Below are positions 1 to 6,704 of a DNA stretch of 9,162 nt, piece after piece. The position numbers and the translations under genes were made by a program. Positions within the stretch are counted from its first letter, which is position 1. Each line of letters starts with the position of its first letter. A model generated the notes under the pieces. It did not search any database. It saw only the letters and a program-made list of their open reading frames with translations, and was not told where the DNA came from. Source of the stretch: an uncultured Bacilli bacterium (GTDB taxonomy: Bacteria; Bacillota_I; Bacilli_A; RF39; UBA660); assembly GCA_910583945.1 (NCBI GenBank), contig CAJTYF010000053.1, positions 1 through 9,162 of the forward strand, in the 5' to 3' direction.

Positions 1-86
1 AACGTTGCTTATGTTGAATATATCAATCAGTCTTAATGTTTAACACAACTTTTATTTTAAAATCAGTATATTTTTTCTAATTAGAT

Positions 87-485
87 TCATATCGGTTCAG
101 CAATTGAATACCAATTAGATCCAAAATCATAATAAAAACCATGTTTCTTAAAAATTTCAGAAATTTTATCCGCTACCTCTTTACACCCTGGAACATCATA
201 GTAATATAAATATTCATTTAATCTTGAATCCATCGATAACGTTAATGTTTTTTTATTACAAAATTCAAAATAATCCTCCATCTTAACATTTTCCTCTATA
301 CAAACAGGAATGTTTAACAATTTAAAATTAGTTTTTTTATCATCGACATAATACCTTTTATTCATAATATAAATAAAAACATCTTCCGATAATCTTTCTT
401 CATTATAATCTTTAGTTCTATAAAGATACTTTATTAAATCAAATACTAAACCATTCAAATTTTTTTCAGAATAAATATCTCTCAT
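87..485 (-). CDS. Hypothetical protein, 132 aa, last gene of the left operon
   Basis: I do not recognise this protein with certainty. It is mixed alpha/beta, rich in Tyr, Asp and Lys, and has no signal peptide or membrane segment. The C-terminal half has a run like KTLTLSMDSRLNEYLYYYD followed by a helix and an FKKHGFYYDFGSNWYS segment. This faintly recalls small uncharacterised Bacillota proteins that end in a 'yGlyyElG..W' pattern. The start is supported by GGAG about six bases upstream of the ATG. Only eight bases separate it from the stop of the SepF-like gene, so the two are probably co-transcribed. The stop is TGA, showing that TGA is not read as Trp here. Function unknown. Confidence 0.6.
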   Translation of the reverse strand: MRDIYSEKNLNGLVFDLIKYLYRTKDYNEERLSEDVFIYIMNKRYYVDDKKTNFKLLNIPVCIEENVKMEDYFEFCNKKTLTLSMDSRLNEYLYYYDVPGCKEVADKISEIFKKHGFYYDFGSNWYSIAEPI

Positions 486-493
486 AAACTCTC

Positions 494-688
494 CTACAAT
501 TTTATCAAAAATTCATCTTTATTTTGTTTCTTAAATTTTCCTTTCAAAAAAGTTAAACCACTTAAAAAGCACATTATTTTTTGTCTTTCCTTTAAATCAG
601 TATCCGTTAAATTAATAATAAATTGATCATTCTTTTTCATTTCGATATTTTGAATATCTGTATATTTTTTTATTTCATAAACTTGCAT
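494..688 (-). CDS. Minimal SepF-like protein (cell-division SepF core), 64 aa
   Basis: The whole protein aligns by eye to the SepF core: YTDIQNI matches the 'y.eaqeIad' helix, FIINLTD matches 'vvVNL..', KIMCFLSGLTFLKG matches the hallmark 'RiiDFLSGa.yalgG', and DEFLIKL matches the final 'iFL..P' strand. Known SepF binds FtsZ and anchors the Z-ring through an N-terminal amphipathic helix. Family members are usually 130-200 residues. Here there is only the core, with no membrane helix or linker, and the second Gly of the GG pair is changed (LKGK). The start has a strong GGAGGAG seven bases upstream. It follows a decayed DnaA-like gene and precedes a 132-residue unknown. It may be a paralogue, a modulator of FtsZ/SepF, or a degenerate copy; the family call rests on pattern only. 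Confidence 0.6.
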   Translation of the reverse strand: MQVYEIKKYTDIQNIEMKKNDQFIINLTDTDLKERQKIMCFLSGLTFLKGKFKKQNKDEFLIKL

Positions 689-763
689 AAATTATCTCCT
701 CCATTGCCACCATCGTAACATCAAATATTTTTTAATACAATATAAGTAAAGCACTTTTTACCC

Positions 764-1185
764 TTAAATAAACACCTCTAACCCATACAATATCTTACTT
801 TTAACTACTTCATCTATTTCTAATTCTTGGATATTCAAATCACTACCTAAAACCACTTGAATCTTTAATTTAAAATACCAATCTAATAACTTATTTAATT
901 TATCTTGGTAATTTTTATTCTTTACTATCATCTGAACATTCTCTACAATGATCAATTTCTTTTTTGAGACCATTTCTAAATCAATAGCTTCAATAGTACC
1001 ATAATAAACTAAAAACTTATATTTAGAATTAAAATCTTTATTAAATACCGTAAAGAAAAAACGATATCTTTTTACCTTTACTAAATGGTTAAAATAATCG
1101 GATTATATAGAGGTTCTTTATTCTTCAAAACATTCTCTTTTACTATTTGTAATACACAATATACCAATTTATTTTTTACTACCAT
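764..1185 (-). pseudogene. DnaA-like AAA+ remnant with two apparent frameshifts
   Basis: The longest open piece (973 to 764) reads KKLIIVENVQMI, then WYFKLKIQVVLGSDLNIQEL, then VVKSKILYGLEVFI. This follows the DnaA order: Walker B 'vLLIDDIQfi', sensor 1 'KqIVltSDrpP.eI', then 'RLrSRFeWGL...I'. Upstream, an ATG at 1185 with AAAGAGG six to seven bases before it opens a frame with EPLYNPIIL, like DnaA 'YNPLFIyG', which stops at 1081. A second frame then offers SKGKKISFFLYGI (P-loop position) and a third FNKDFNSKYKFLVYY. Joined, they give one AAA+ domain. The P-loop is poor, Walker B is VEN instead of DDI, the arginine finger is Lys, and the DNA-binding domain IV is absent. It could be a decayed gene or, less likely, a sequencing-error-split catalytically dead relative. 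It starts 16 bases after the metallophosphoesterase stop, within the operon. Confidence 0.45.
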
Positions 1186-1201
1186 AACTTACCTCTTTTT
1201 A

Positions 1202-1705
1202 TCATAACTCTCTAGGACAATTATAATCATAGTGCACATCATTAAAACCATATATTTTTTTACAAGCATGGCACCCAATATCTATAATATCACTTCCAAG
1301 TATATGAAATCCATTTCCTTTTAACATATAAACATCTTCCGATTTACATTTAGGACATATACCTTTTAAACCTTCCCATTGCCCACAATAATCTCTTATT
1401 ATTTCATAAACTTGCCCATTTTTCGCAAATATTAAATTAGGAAATTCATCCTCTATAAATACTTTTCCTCCAAACATAAGAGTTTCTTTATACCATGCAT
1501 TATTCTCTGGTCTTTCTTCATGATTTCCTTGAATACAAAACATCTTAATATTCTTAGCATTTAAATATTTCTTTAACGCATAATCTTTCTTATTTAAAAA
1601 ATAATTAATACCAGCATCTCCGAGTATAATTAACATACTATCAGTTTCTTTTTCTAAATCATTTATAATAAAATCTCTATGGGTATCTCCTGTTATATAA
1701 ATCAT
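1202..1705 (-). CDS. Truncated metallophosphoesterase with zinc-ribbon-like C-terminus, 167 aa
   Basis: The N-terminal half is a clear calcineurin-like phosphoesterase: GDTHRD (Asp7, His9), LGDAGINY (Asp30, Asn34) and QGNHEERPEN (Asn61, His62), which are the first three metal-binding motifs. Relatives with this start are usually about 230-250 residues and continue with a GGAYSVDK-type strand and a SHTCP/GHxH region that complete the two-metal site. None of that is present. From about residue 105 the chain changes to a segment with CPKC (117-120) and CHAC (145-148), spaced like a zinc ribbon. The enzyme may therefore be inactive or bind its target differently. The ATG has AAAGGAG seven bases upstream, lying in the last codons of the preceding gene, which argues for translational coupling. 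Substrate unknown. Confidence 0.7.
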   Translation of the reverse strand: MIYITGDTHRDFIINDLEKETDSMLIILGDAGINYFLNKKDYALKKYLNAKNIKMFCIQGNHEERPENNAWYKETLMFGGKVFIEDEFPNLIFAKNGQVYEIIRDYCGQWEGLKGICPKCKSEDVYMLKGNGFHILGSDIIDIGCHACKKIYGFNDVHYDYNCPREL

Positions 1706-1708
1706 CGC

Positions 1709-2671
1709 CTACTCCTTTATCTTATTAAAAATGACTTCTGTACGTATATTTATTAAATCTGTCATGGTTTTAAAATAATGCAAATAATCCTCTTTCGTTT
1801 TTAACTCTGGACTATTAAAACCATGTTTTTCTTCTAAAGTAGCAAGAATATTCCCATTTTCCATATACATCTCTAAATAATTCTCTTTAATAAAATTTTC
1901 TAAACTACCATAGGTTTCAAGCCATTTATAGGTATTAGCATATAATTTATCTAAATGTAAAAGTTCTAAAATAGAACGATTATTATCTGAAATATCATTA
2001 TATATTTCACAATCATAATACTCTTTTATTTTCATAAGTGTAATATCCCACATATCATGACTACCATAATTACCACTACGAGAAGTATTAAAACCCTCTG
2101 GTATAGGAATGTAATTTCCTAAAGTATGATAATGACGAATAAAATCTAAAATAATTCTACTTTCTTCATTATCTGAAATAAAATAATAGTTAAAAATAGG
2201 ATAAAGACATTCCTCTTCTTTAGCCTCAACTAAAGACTTATACATATCTTCCATAACCTTCTTACTAAAATGCTTCACTTTATATTTAGTTTTATAATTC
2301 TCCCATTCTTTACCTTCTTCCTCTTTAATTACACACTCATAAAAATTACTAATAAGCGTTTGTACACTCGTCATAGTATCGGTATAAATAATTTGATTTT
2401 TACCCTTACAGATATTCAAATATTCCTCATTCCAAACATTTTTAATGACATTTTTTAAAAGAACCGAACATGCATCTGGATCAGCCTTCTCAAAATAATT
2501 TTTATAAATAATATATTGTCTTATAATAGGCGTATGATTATCTAAAAGTTCATTAGCCAAATTTTCATATTCTCCTCTATATTTTTTATTTTTTATTATC
2601 TCTTTAGCAAAATCATAATTTATAACATCAACCAACTCCATTTGTTTAAAATCTCTTAAATCTTTTTCCAT
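1709..2671 (-). CDS. Conserved hypothetical protein, 320 aa, coupled to XRE gene
   Basis: A largely alpha-helical soluble protein with no signal peptide. The most distinctive part is HTLGNYIPIPEGFNTSR at residues 182-198, followed by HDMWDITLMKIKEYY (205-219). This pairing (HT.GN...P..fN..R, then D.WD..L) is seen in uncharacterised bacterial families that I can only name tentatively as DUF6994-like. I know no biochemical role for it. The start codon overlaps the stop of the upstream XRE gene in the arrangement TAATG, with GGAGG six bases before it, so the two proteins are made together. The downstream metallophosphoesterase begins three bases after its stop. The regulator-plus-unknown pairing suggests an accessory module, but function is not shown. 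Confidence 0.65.
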   Translation of the reverse strand: MEKDLRDFKQMELVDVINYDFAKEIIKNKKYRGEYENLANELLDNHTPIIRQYIIYKNYFEKADPDACSVLLKNVIKNVWNEEYLNICKGKNQIIYTDTMTSVQTLISNFYECVIKEEEGKEWENYKTKYKVKHFSKKVMEDMYKSLVEAKEEECLYPIFNYYFISDNEESRIILDFIRHYHTLGNYIPIPEGFNTSRSGNYGSHDMWDITLMKIKEYYDCEIYNDISDNNRSILELLHLDKLYANTYKWLETYGSLENFIKENYLEMYMENGNILATLEEKHGFNSPELKTKEDYLHYFKTMTDLINIRTEVIFNKIKE

Positions 2672-3360
2672 TATTTTTCCTCCTCAATTAATTGATAAAA
2701 ATCAGAACCTAACTCATTCAATAAATATTTAAAATGCTGTTTCACTATTTCTAAAAATCTAAGTAAAGTTTCTTTATTTTCAATTTGTTTATTTTTTCTA
2801 ATATTATTAAGTAATTGATAGACATTTTTAAAATTATATTCTAAATAAGCTAAATAAGCATCGTTATCGATACGTTGCCAGAGAGTTTTCATATCTTCTT
2901 TTATCAATGAATTTTTAATAGCACAAGTAATTTTAAAAAATTCTAAATACTTCCAATAATGATTGGGTATATGATAGAGATAAAAGTTAATGATATTACC
3001 ATAATCATAATACAAAGGATGATTGTATTGTTTTAATCTATTTATAACCTCATCGGATAAACCTATTTCTTGATAAACTTGGGCATTGTTGGCCTGAATT
3101 TCCTGAATTGTATCATTTAACAAAAAATCATAAGAAATATATTTTAACTTTTCATTACTAGAAGTTTGACACACCTTAATGATAATACTTAAAGTTTCAA
3201 CAGTTGGAGCAATTGTATTTTTACCATTAATAGCATTAAGAATCGTTGGTTTTGAAATAGAGGGACTAAAAATTCTACAAGCATTTAAAAATTCCGTTTT
3301 ATTCATCCCTAGTTCATGTAATATATATTTTAACTTATATGCTAACTCTTGATTATTCAT
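2671..3360 (-). CDS. XRE-type helix-turn-helix protein with long helical C-terminus, 229 aa
   Basis: Residues about 5-65 form an XRE-like DNA-binding domain: LAYKLKYILHELGMNKTEF, then ISKPTILNAINGKNTIAPTVETL, with the usual spacing of helices 2 and 3 and the N..G...P...TL ending. The C-terminal 150 residues are helical and rich in Tyr, Asn and Leu (IGLSDEVINRLK), a type common in Bacillota regulators whose effector domain is uncharacterised. I chose the ATG at 3360 because GGAGA lies seven bases upstream. A longer in-frame start at 3432 has no ribosome site and would run through the operator-like repeats. It is first in the operon and overlaps the next gene by one base. Likely an autoregulator of the series. 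Confidence 0.65.
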   Translation of the reverse strand: MNNQELAYKLKYILHELGMNKTEFLNACRIFSPSISKPTILNAINGKNTIAPTVETLSIIIKVCQTSSNEKLKYISYDFLLNDTIQEIQANNAQVYQEIGLSDEVINRLKQYNHPLYYDYGNIINFYLYHIPNHYWKYLEFFKITCAIKNSLIKEDMKTLWQRIDNDAYLAYLEYNFKNVYQLLNNIRKNKQIENKETLLRFLEIVKQHFKYLLNELGSDFYQLIEEEK

Positions 3361-3405
3361 AATTTTCTCCATTCTAAGGATATCTAAAAAAATATTTCTT
3401 TCAAA

Positions 3406-3505
3406 TACAATTTTATCATTGTAAAAATACAAAATAAATAAAATTTATCTTTAATTTAACTAAAGTAAAATGTTTTTTACCTTCGATATTATCATTGTAT
3501 ACAAT
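3406..3505 (-). promoter_or_regulatory. Operator-like repeats upstream of the XRE gene
   Basis: Positions 3494-3505 are a perfect 12-bp palindrome (ATTGTATACAAT). Positions 3406-3423 are a second inverted repeat, TACAAT and ATTGTA separated by six bases. Both include the same 11-bp direct repeat on the plus strand (TTATCATTGTA at 3413-3423 and 3489-3499), 76 bases apart. The repeats lie just upstream of the XRE start, as expected for autoregulatory operators. On the minus strand TACAAT and GATAAT inside the repeats could serve as -10 boxes, but I found no convincing -35, so the promoter itself is not assigned. Confidence 0.4.
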
Positions 3506-3540
3506 TAAAAGAGAACCTGCTAATATTTAACTTTAACAAG

Positions 3541-3576
3541 AATAAAAACCACCCAGTATCACTATTCTGAGTAGTT
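3541..3576 (-). terminator. Intrinsic terminator of the amidase gene
   Basis: Read on the minus strand, ACTACTCAG pairs with CTGGGTGGT (nine pairs, two of them G-U) around a ten-base loop, followed directly by TTTTTATT. It begins about 19 bases after the amidase stop codon and separates the amidase from the left operon, which is on the same strand. Confidence 0.8.
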
Positions 3577-3594
3577 GTATAAAATATTTTCTTT

Positions 3595-4782
3595 TTAAGG
3601 AATAAGCAACTTTTGACCGATACTTAAATTACTTGTCGCTAAGTTATTTAAACTTTGTATGGCACTAACAGTTGTATTAAAATCTCTTGCAATGCCGTAT
3701 AAAGTATCTCCTGATTTTACAGTATAAGTTTGATAATCTTTTTTAGAAGGGACAATTAATCTTTGCCCAATACTAAGGGTATTACTGGTTAAATTATTTA
3801 GTCTTTTTAATTCACTAACATCCGTATCATATAAATTAGCAATCTTATATAAATTATCTCCTGATTTTACAACATAATAATTATTATTATCATTTTCTCC
3901 TGTATTTGAAGAAGTACCTTTTTTCACTTTCAAAACTTGACCTATACTTAAATTATTCGTAGTTAAATTATTCATACTTTTAAGTACAGAAACACTAAGC
4001 CCATAACGATTCGCAATTCCATACAAAGTATCCCCTGATTTTACAGTATACGTTTCTGTTCCACCACTAGTACTAGGTTTTAATTTTAATACTTGTCCTA
4101 TACTTAAAGCATTATTTGATAGGTTATTTATCCTTTTTAGTTCATCCACAGTTAAACCGTTATTTCTAGCAATACTCCATAAAGTATCTCCTGATTTTAC
4201 AATATAAGAATCAGCACTCGCAATCGGTTTGTAAGGGACCCCAACATATTCTGCTAGGGATTTCACAACAGCTTCCGTTAAATCTTGCCAATTATTTTTA
4301 AGTTGATTTACATCATCCCCTGTACTATCGGCAAATCCGTACTCTACAATAATAGATTCATTATTAGGTGTTTCACGAAGAATATAATAATAATCCAAAT
4401 CCGGATTACTAGGTAATCTTCTTTGATAATATTTTCGTACATTCTGTCCAGCAGCACTCATATTATCACTGATAATACTAGATAAACGATCACTATTTCT
4501 AAGAGAATAGATGACTTCCGCACCATCGCCACCTCCAGCATTTATGTGATTAGATACTAAAATCACATCATTTCCTTTTCCATAAAAACTCTGTGCTCTA
4601 CCTGGTCTCACACTTGGAGACAAGGTTTCATCATTTGTACGTGTCATACTATTCTCAATTCCTAAATCATTTAACCTATCATGCATATATTCACTTATTT
4701 TCAAAGTATAATCTTTCTCTGTAATTCCATTCGCAATAGTTCCAGGGTCAGATCCTCCATGGCTTGAAACTGAATTCCCCAA
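3595..4782 (-). CDS. N-acetylmuramoyl-L-alanine amidase with four LysM repeats, 5' end truncated by insertion
   Basis: Residues 7-182 are an Amidase_3 domain that cleaves the MurNAc-L-Ala bond of peptidoglycan. Zinc ligands are visible as His8 (HGGSDPG), Glu22 (GITEKD) and His79 (SNHIN), and the catalytic Glu147 (VEYGF) is present. Four 43-residue LysM modules follow at 193-235, 245-287, 303-345 and 353-395, each with VKSGD.L and a ..LSIGQ.L ending; they bind glycan chains. The frame opens at TTG (4782) with only a weak AGAAG upstream and an in-frame TAA just before it. Family members start a few residues earlier with a hydrophobic strand and Gly (..LDAGHGG). Here this is replaced by MGNSVSSHGG, so the first beta strand is lost next to a recombinase gene. 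No signal peptide is visible. The product is probably inactive or poorly expressed, though all catalytic residues remain. Confidence 0.85.
   Translation of the reverse strand: MGNSVSSHGGSDPGTIANGITEKDYTLKISEYMHDRLNDLGIENSMTRTNDETLSPSVRPGRAQSFYGKGNDVILVSNHINAGGGDGAEVIYSLRNSDRLSSIISDNMSAAGQNVRKYYQRRLPSNPDLDYYYILRETPNNESIIVEYGFADSTGDDVNQLKNNWQDLTEAVVKSLAEYVGVPYKPIASADSYIVKSGDTLWSIARNNGLTVDELKRINNLSNNALSIGQVLKLKPSTSGGTETYTVKSGDTLYGIANRYGLSVSVLKSMNNLTTNNLSIGQVLKVKKGTSSNTGENDNNNYYVVKSGDNLYKIANLYDTDVSELKRLNNLTSNTLSIGQRLIVPSKKDYQTYTVKSGDTLYGIARDFNTTVSAIQSLNNLATSNLSIGQKLLIP
3598..4206 (-). repeat. Four tandem LysM-coding repeats
   Basis: The LysM modules are also visible in the DNA: near-identical stretches coding for VKSGDTL recur at about 3700, 3855, 4028 and 4182, with ATCTCCTGATTTTAC conserved in most copies. 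Spacing is about 155-175 bases, set by linkers of 7, 15 and 9 residues (Asn/Ser/Thr-rich). Such repeats can gain or lose copies by recombination. Confidence 0.75.
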
Positions 4783-4817
4783 AAATTACTTCTTTTGCTA
4801 AAATTATAGGTTATATT
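4759..4817. other. Probable element/amidase junction (att site region)
   Basis: The 35 bases after the recombinase stop codon, together with the first amidase codons, join mobile-element sequence to the amidase gene. Homology to the amidase family begins at the catalytic CAT (His) codon at 4759-4761. The preceding codon is AGC instead of the family's Gly (GGN). The crossover therefore probably lies at or just upstream of GCCATGGAGG on the minus strand (about 4755-4766). Large serine recombinases normally recombine at a site immediately beside their own gene, which fits. The partner site is not found in this window. Confidence 0.5.
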
Positions 4818-6416
4818 TTATAAATCAAAGTTCCATTCAATGCGAATTTCTCTTGATTTTGTTTCTTTATCTAAAGTTCCTATATAGATTTTTTCTACAA
4901 ACTCATCTACAATAATTTTATTAAGTTTATCAATATGTTTATATTTTTTAAGTATGCTCTCAATATCTTTTGAATTGTCTTTTCTTGTATTCATCTCATC
5001 AAGTTCAATGTTAATCTCTTCAAGTCTTAGTTGATAACTTTCTACATCTTTTGAGTATTCACTTCGTAACATTGTAAAATCTTCTTCCGTAATAACACCT
5101 TTTAACTTATCCTCGTACAAAGTCTTAAAATACAATTTACTCTCACTTAATTTCTTTTCAAAACTTGCTTTTTCTTTATTCAGATTTGTAATTCTTATAT
5201 CTTGATTAGACTTCCTATCCATTTCCTTTGTATATTCATTTTTCAAAAGTTCTTCATTGCACTTTTTAAGTAGTTCATTAATTGCATTTAATAAATACTC
5301 TTCCAATATATCTAAACGAAAAGATTTATTATTATCGCAAACATGATACTTTTTATGTCCCTTACATTGAAGATAAGCCTTTTTGACTTTTGTATTTCCT
5401 TTGCCTTTCACATTAAATACATTCTTCATAAAAATTCTTCCACAATCGGCACAATAAACTTTTTGACTTAACATATGAATTTCTCCATTTTTAGATGGAC
5501 ACTCATTTTTGCCTAATCTCTTCTGAACTAAATACCAAGTTTCTTTATCAACAATTGGCTCATGAGCATTTTCCGTAACTGACCATTTGTCTTTTGGCAC
5601 TTTTTTTGACTTGTGATTCTTGTAACTAACACTTGTTCTTTTGCCCTGTACTAACTTACCAATATAAGTTTCATTTTTTAAAATTTTGGCAATAGTATCA
5701 GAAGTCCAAGTTCCTGTACCTTGCCTGTTAGCACAAATAAAATTACTTCCTATTGATTTTTTATAAAGTGACGGACACAATATTCCTCTTGCGTTTAAAT
5801 CCATAGCAATTTTATGATACCCTATCCCATCTTTATATTTTTGGAATATCTCTCTAACAATATAAGCAACATCTTCATCAACTATCAACTTGTGTTTATT
5901 ATTTGGGTCTTTCAAATAACCATAGGGAGCAAAGCTTCCCATATAAAGTCCATCATCTCGTTTATTTTTTAAAGACTTCTTAACATTATTTGATAAATCT
6001 TCCAAATACCATTCGTTTACAAGTCCATTAATTTGTCTTGATTTTTTATTGGATTCATTGTTTGTATCGGCATTATCGACAATACTAACAAACCTTACAC
6101 CCCACTCGACAAACTTATTATGAAGATATTTCTCAATCACTTCCATATCTCTTGAAAAACGACTTTGTGTTTTACAAAGAACGATATTAATTTTTCCATT
6201 TTCACAATCTTTAATCATTCTTTCAAAATCAGGTCTATAAGTGCCTGCTCCCGAAAAATCATCATCTGAATAAATATCAACAATTTCCCAACCTTGTTCA
6301 AGAGCATATTTTAAAAGCATACTTTTTTGATTAGCAATAGATTCACTATCATCATTTTTATTTTTTTTGTTTCTATCTTCATCAGATAGTCTACAATATA
6401 CACCTACCTTTTCCAT
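4818..6416 (-). CDS. Large serine recombinase (site-specific integrase), 532 aa
   Basis: It catalyses integration and excision through a serine-linked DNA intermediate. Residues 3-145 are the resolvase-type catalytic domain: YCRLS with nucleophile Ser11, YSDDDFSGAGTYRPDF (49-64), and CKTQSRFSRD (81-90) carrying the conserved arginines. Residues about 160-265 are the 'recombinase' DNA-binding domain (GSFAPYGYLKD, then WTSDTIAKILKNETYIGKL). A zinc-ribbon region has YCADCG (Cys322, Cys325) and Cys351/Cys360. A coiled coil of the type that controls integrase pairing spans about 400-480. The length suits the family (450-700). The ATG has AGGTG seven to eight bases upstream. It lies at the element end, 35 bases from the amidase reading frame, with its own TATAAT promoter upstream. 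The protein appears intact. Confidence 0.93.
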   Translation of the reverse strand: MEKVGVYCRLSDEDRNKKNKNDDSESIANQKSMLLKYALEQGWEIVDIYSDDDFSGAGTYRPDFERMIKDCENGKINIVLCKTQSRFSRDMEVIEKYLHNKFVEWGVRFVSIVDNADTNNESNKKSRQINGLVNEWYLEDLSNNVKKSLKNKRDDGLYMGSFAPYGYLKDPNNKHKLIVDEDVAYIVREIFQKYKDGIGYHKIAMDLNARGILCPSLYKKSIGSNFICANRQGTGTWTSDTIAKILKNETYIGKLVQGKRTSVSYKNHKSKKVPKDKWSVTENAHEPIVDKETWYLVQKRLGKNECPSKNGEIHMLSQKVYCADCGRIFMKNVFNVKGKGNTKVKKAYLQCKGHKKYHVCDNNKSFRLDILEEYLLNAINELLKKCNEELLKNEYTKEMDRKSNQDIRITNLNKEKASFEKKLSESKLYFKTLYEDKLKGVITEEDFTMLRSEYSKDVESYQLRLEEINIELDEMNTRKDNSKDIESILKKYKHIDKLNKIIVDEFVEKIYIGTLDKETKSREIRIEWNFDL

Positions 6417-6466
6417 TTACTGCACCTACTCTCTAGTTGCAATAAACAATCTAAATCTATAAGTGT

Positions 6467-6472
6467 ATTATA
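6467..6472 (-). promoter_or_regulatory. Putative -10 box of the recombinase gene
   Basis: A perfect TATAAT on the minus strand, about 50 bases before the recombinase start and only 7 bases after the stop of the 48-codon gene. The -35 is weak (TGTAAA at 17 bases), so activation or weak basal expression is likely. This would allow recombinase expression independent of the upstream operon. Confidence 0.4.
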
Positions 6473-6479
6473 CTCTAAC

Positions 6480-6626
6480 TTAAGAATTATTTACAGCCTG
6501 TATATTGCTATTTTCCAAGTTAAGTATTACCTTAAGTAATTTTCTAGTAATAATATTTTCTAATTCTTCATCTGTTACGATTACATTATCTTTTGTTTTA
6601 AATGTTACATTGTATTTTACCTCCAT
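6480..6626 (-). CDS. Small protein, 48 aa, upstream of recombinase
   Basis: Starts MEVKYNVTFKTKDNVIVTDE and continues with a helix ENIITRKLLKVILNLENS. The predicted shape is beta-beta-alpha, soluble, with no Cys and no membrane segment. A strong GGGGG ribosome site lies nine bases upstream of the ATG, and the codons are like those of its neighbours. Its position directly before the recombinase suggests a small accessory factor (for example a directionality factor), but I do not recognise the family, so this is inference from context only. Confidence 0.55.
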   Translation of the reverse strand: MEVKYNVTFKTKDNVIVTDEELENIITRKLLKVILNLENSNIQAVNNS

Positions 6627-6653
6627 ACTATATAACCCCCTTTGTTATTCTAA

Positions 6654-6686
6654 TTATAAATAGAACCCTCCGTAAAATTTAACCAT
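6654..6686 (-). CDS. Ten-codon mini-ORF (MVKFYGGFYL) with strong ribosome site
   Basis: GAGGAGG lies eight bases before an ATG that opens a frame of only ten codons ending in TAA. It sits between the HTH_36 gene and the 48-codon gene on the same strand. The ribosome site is better than those of most neighbours, which is hard to explain for non-coding DNA. It may be a leader peptide that controls the next gene, or a peptide conserved in such elements. Its function is unknown. Confidence 0.35.
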   Translation of the reverse strand: MVKFYGGFYL

Positions 6687-6704
6687 ATATCAATCCTCCT
6701 CATT

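Noticed and set aside
1..36. Plus-strand open frame ending in TAA (NVAYVEYINQS) at the left edge
   Set aside because: Eleven codons at the window edge could be the end of a convergent gene, but it is too short to support.
2270..2458. 62-codon plus-strand ORF
   Set aside because: It lies wholly antisense to the 320-residue gene and its Phe/Ile-rich composition is the complement of Lys/Glu/Asn codons.
3361..3432. Longer start for the XRE gene at 3432
   Set aside because: No ribosome site, no homology in the extra 24 residues, and it would overlap operator-like repeats; the ATG at 3360 has GGAGA at proper distance.
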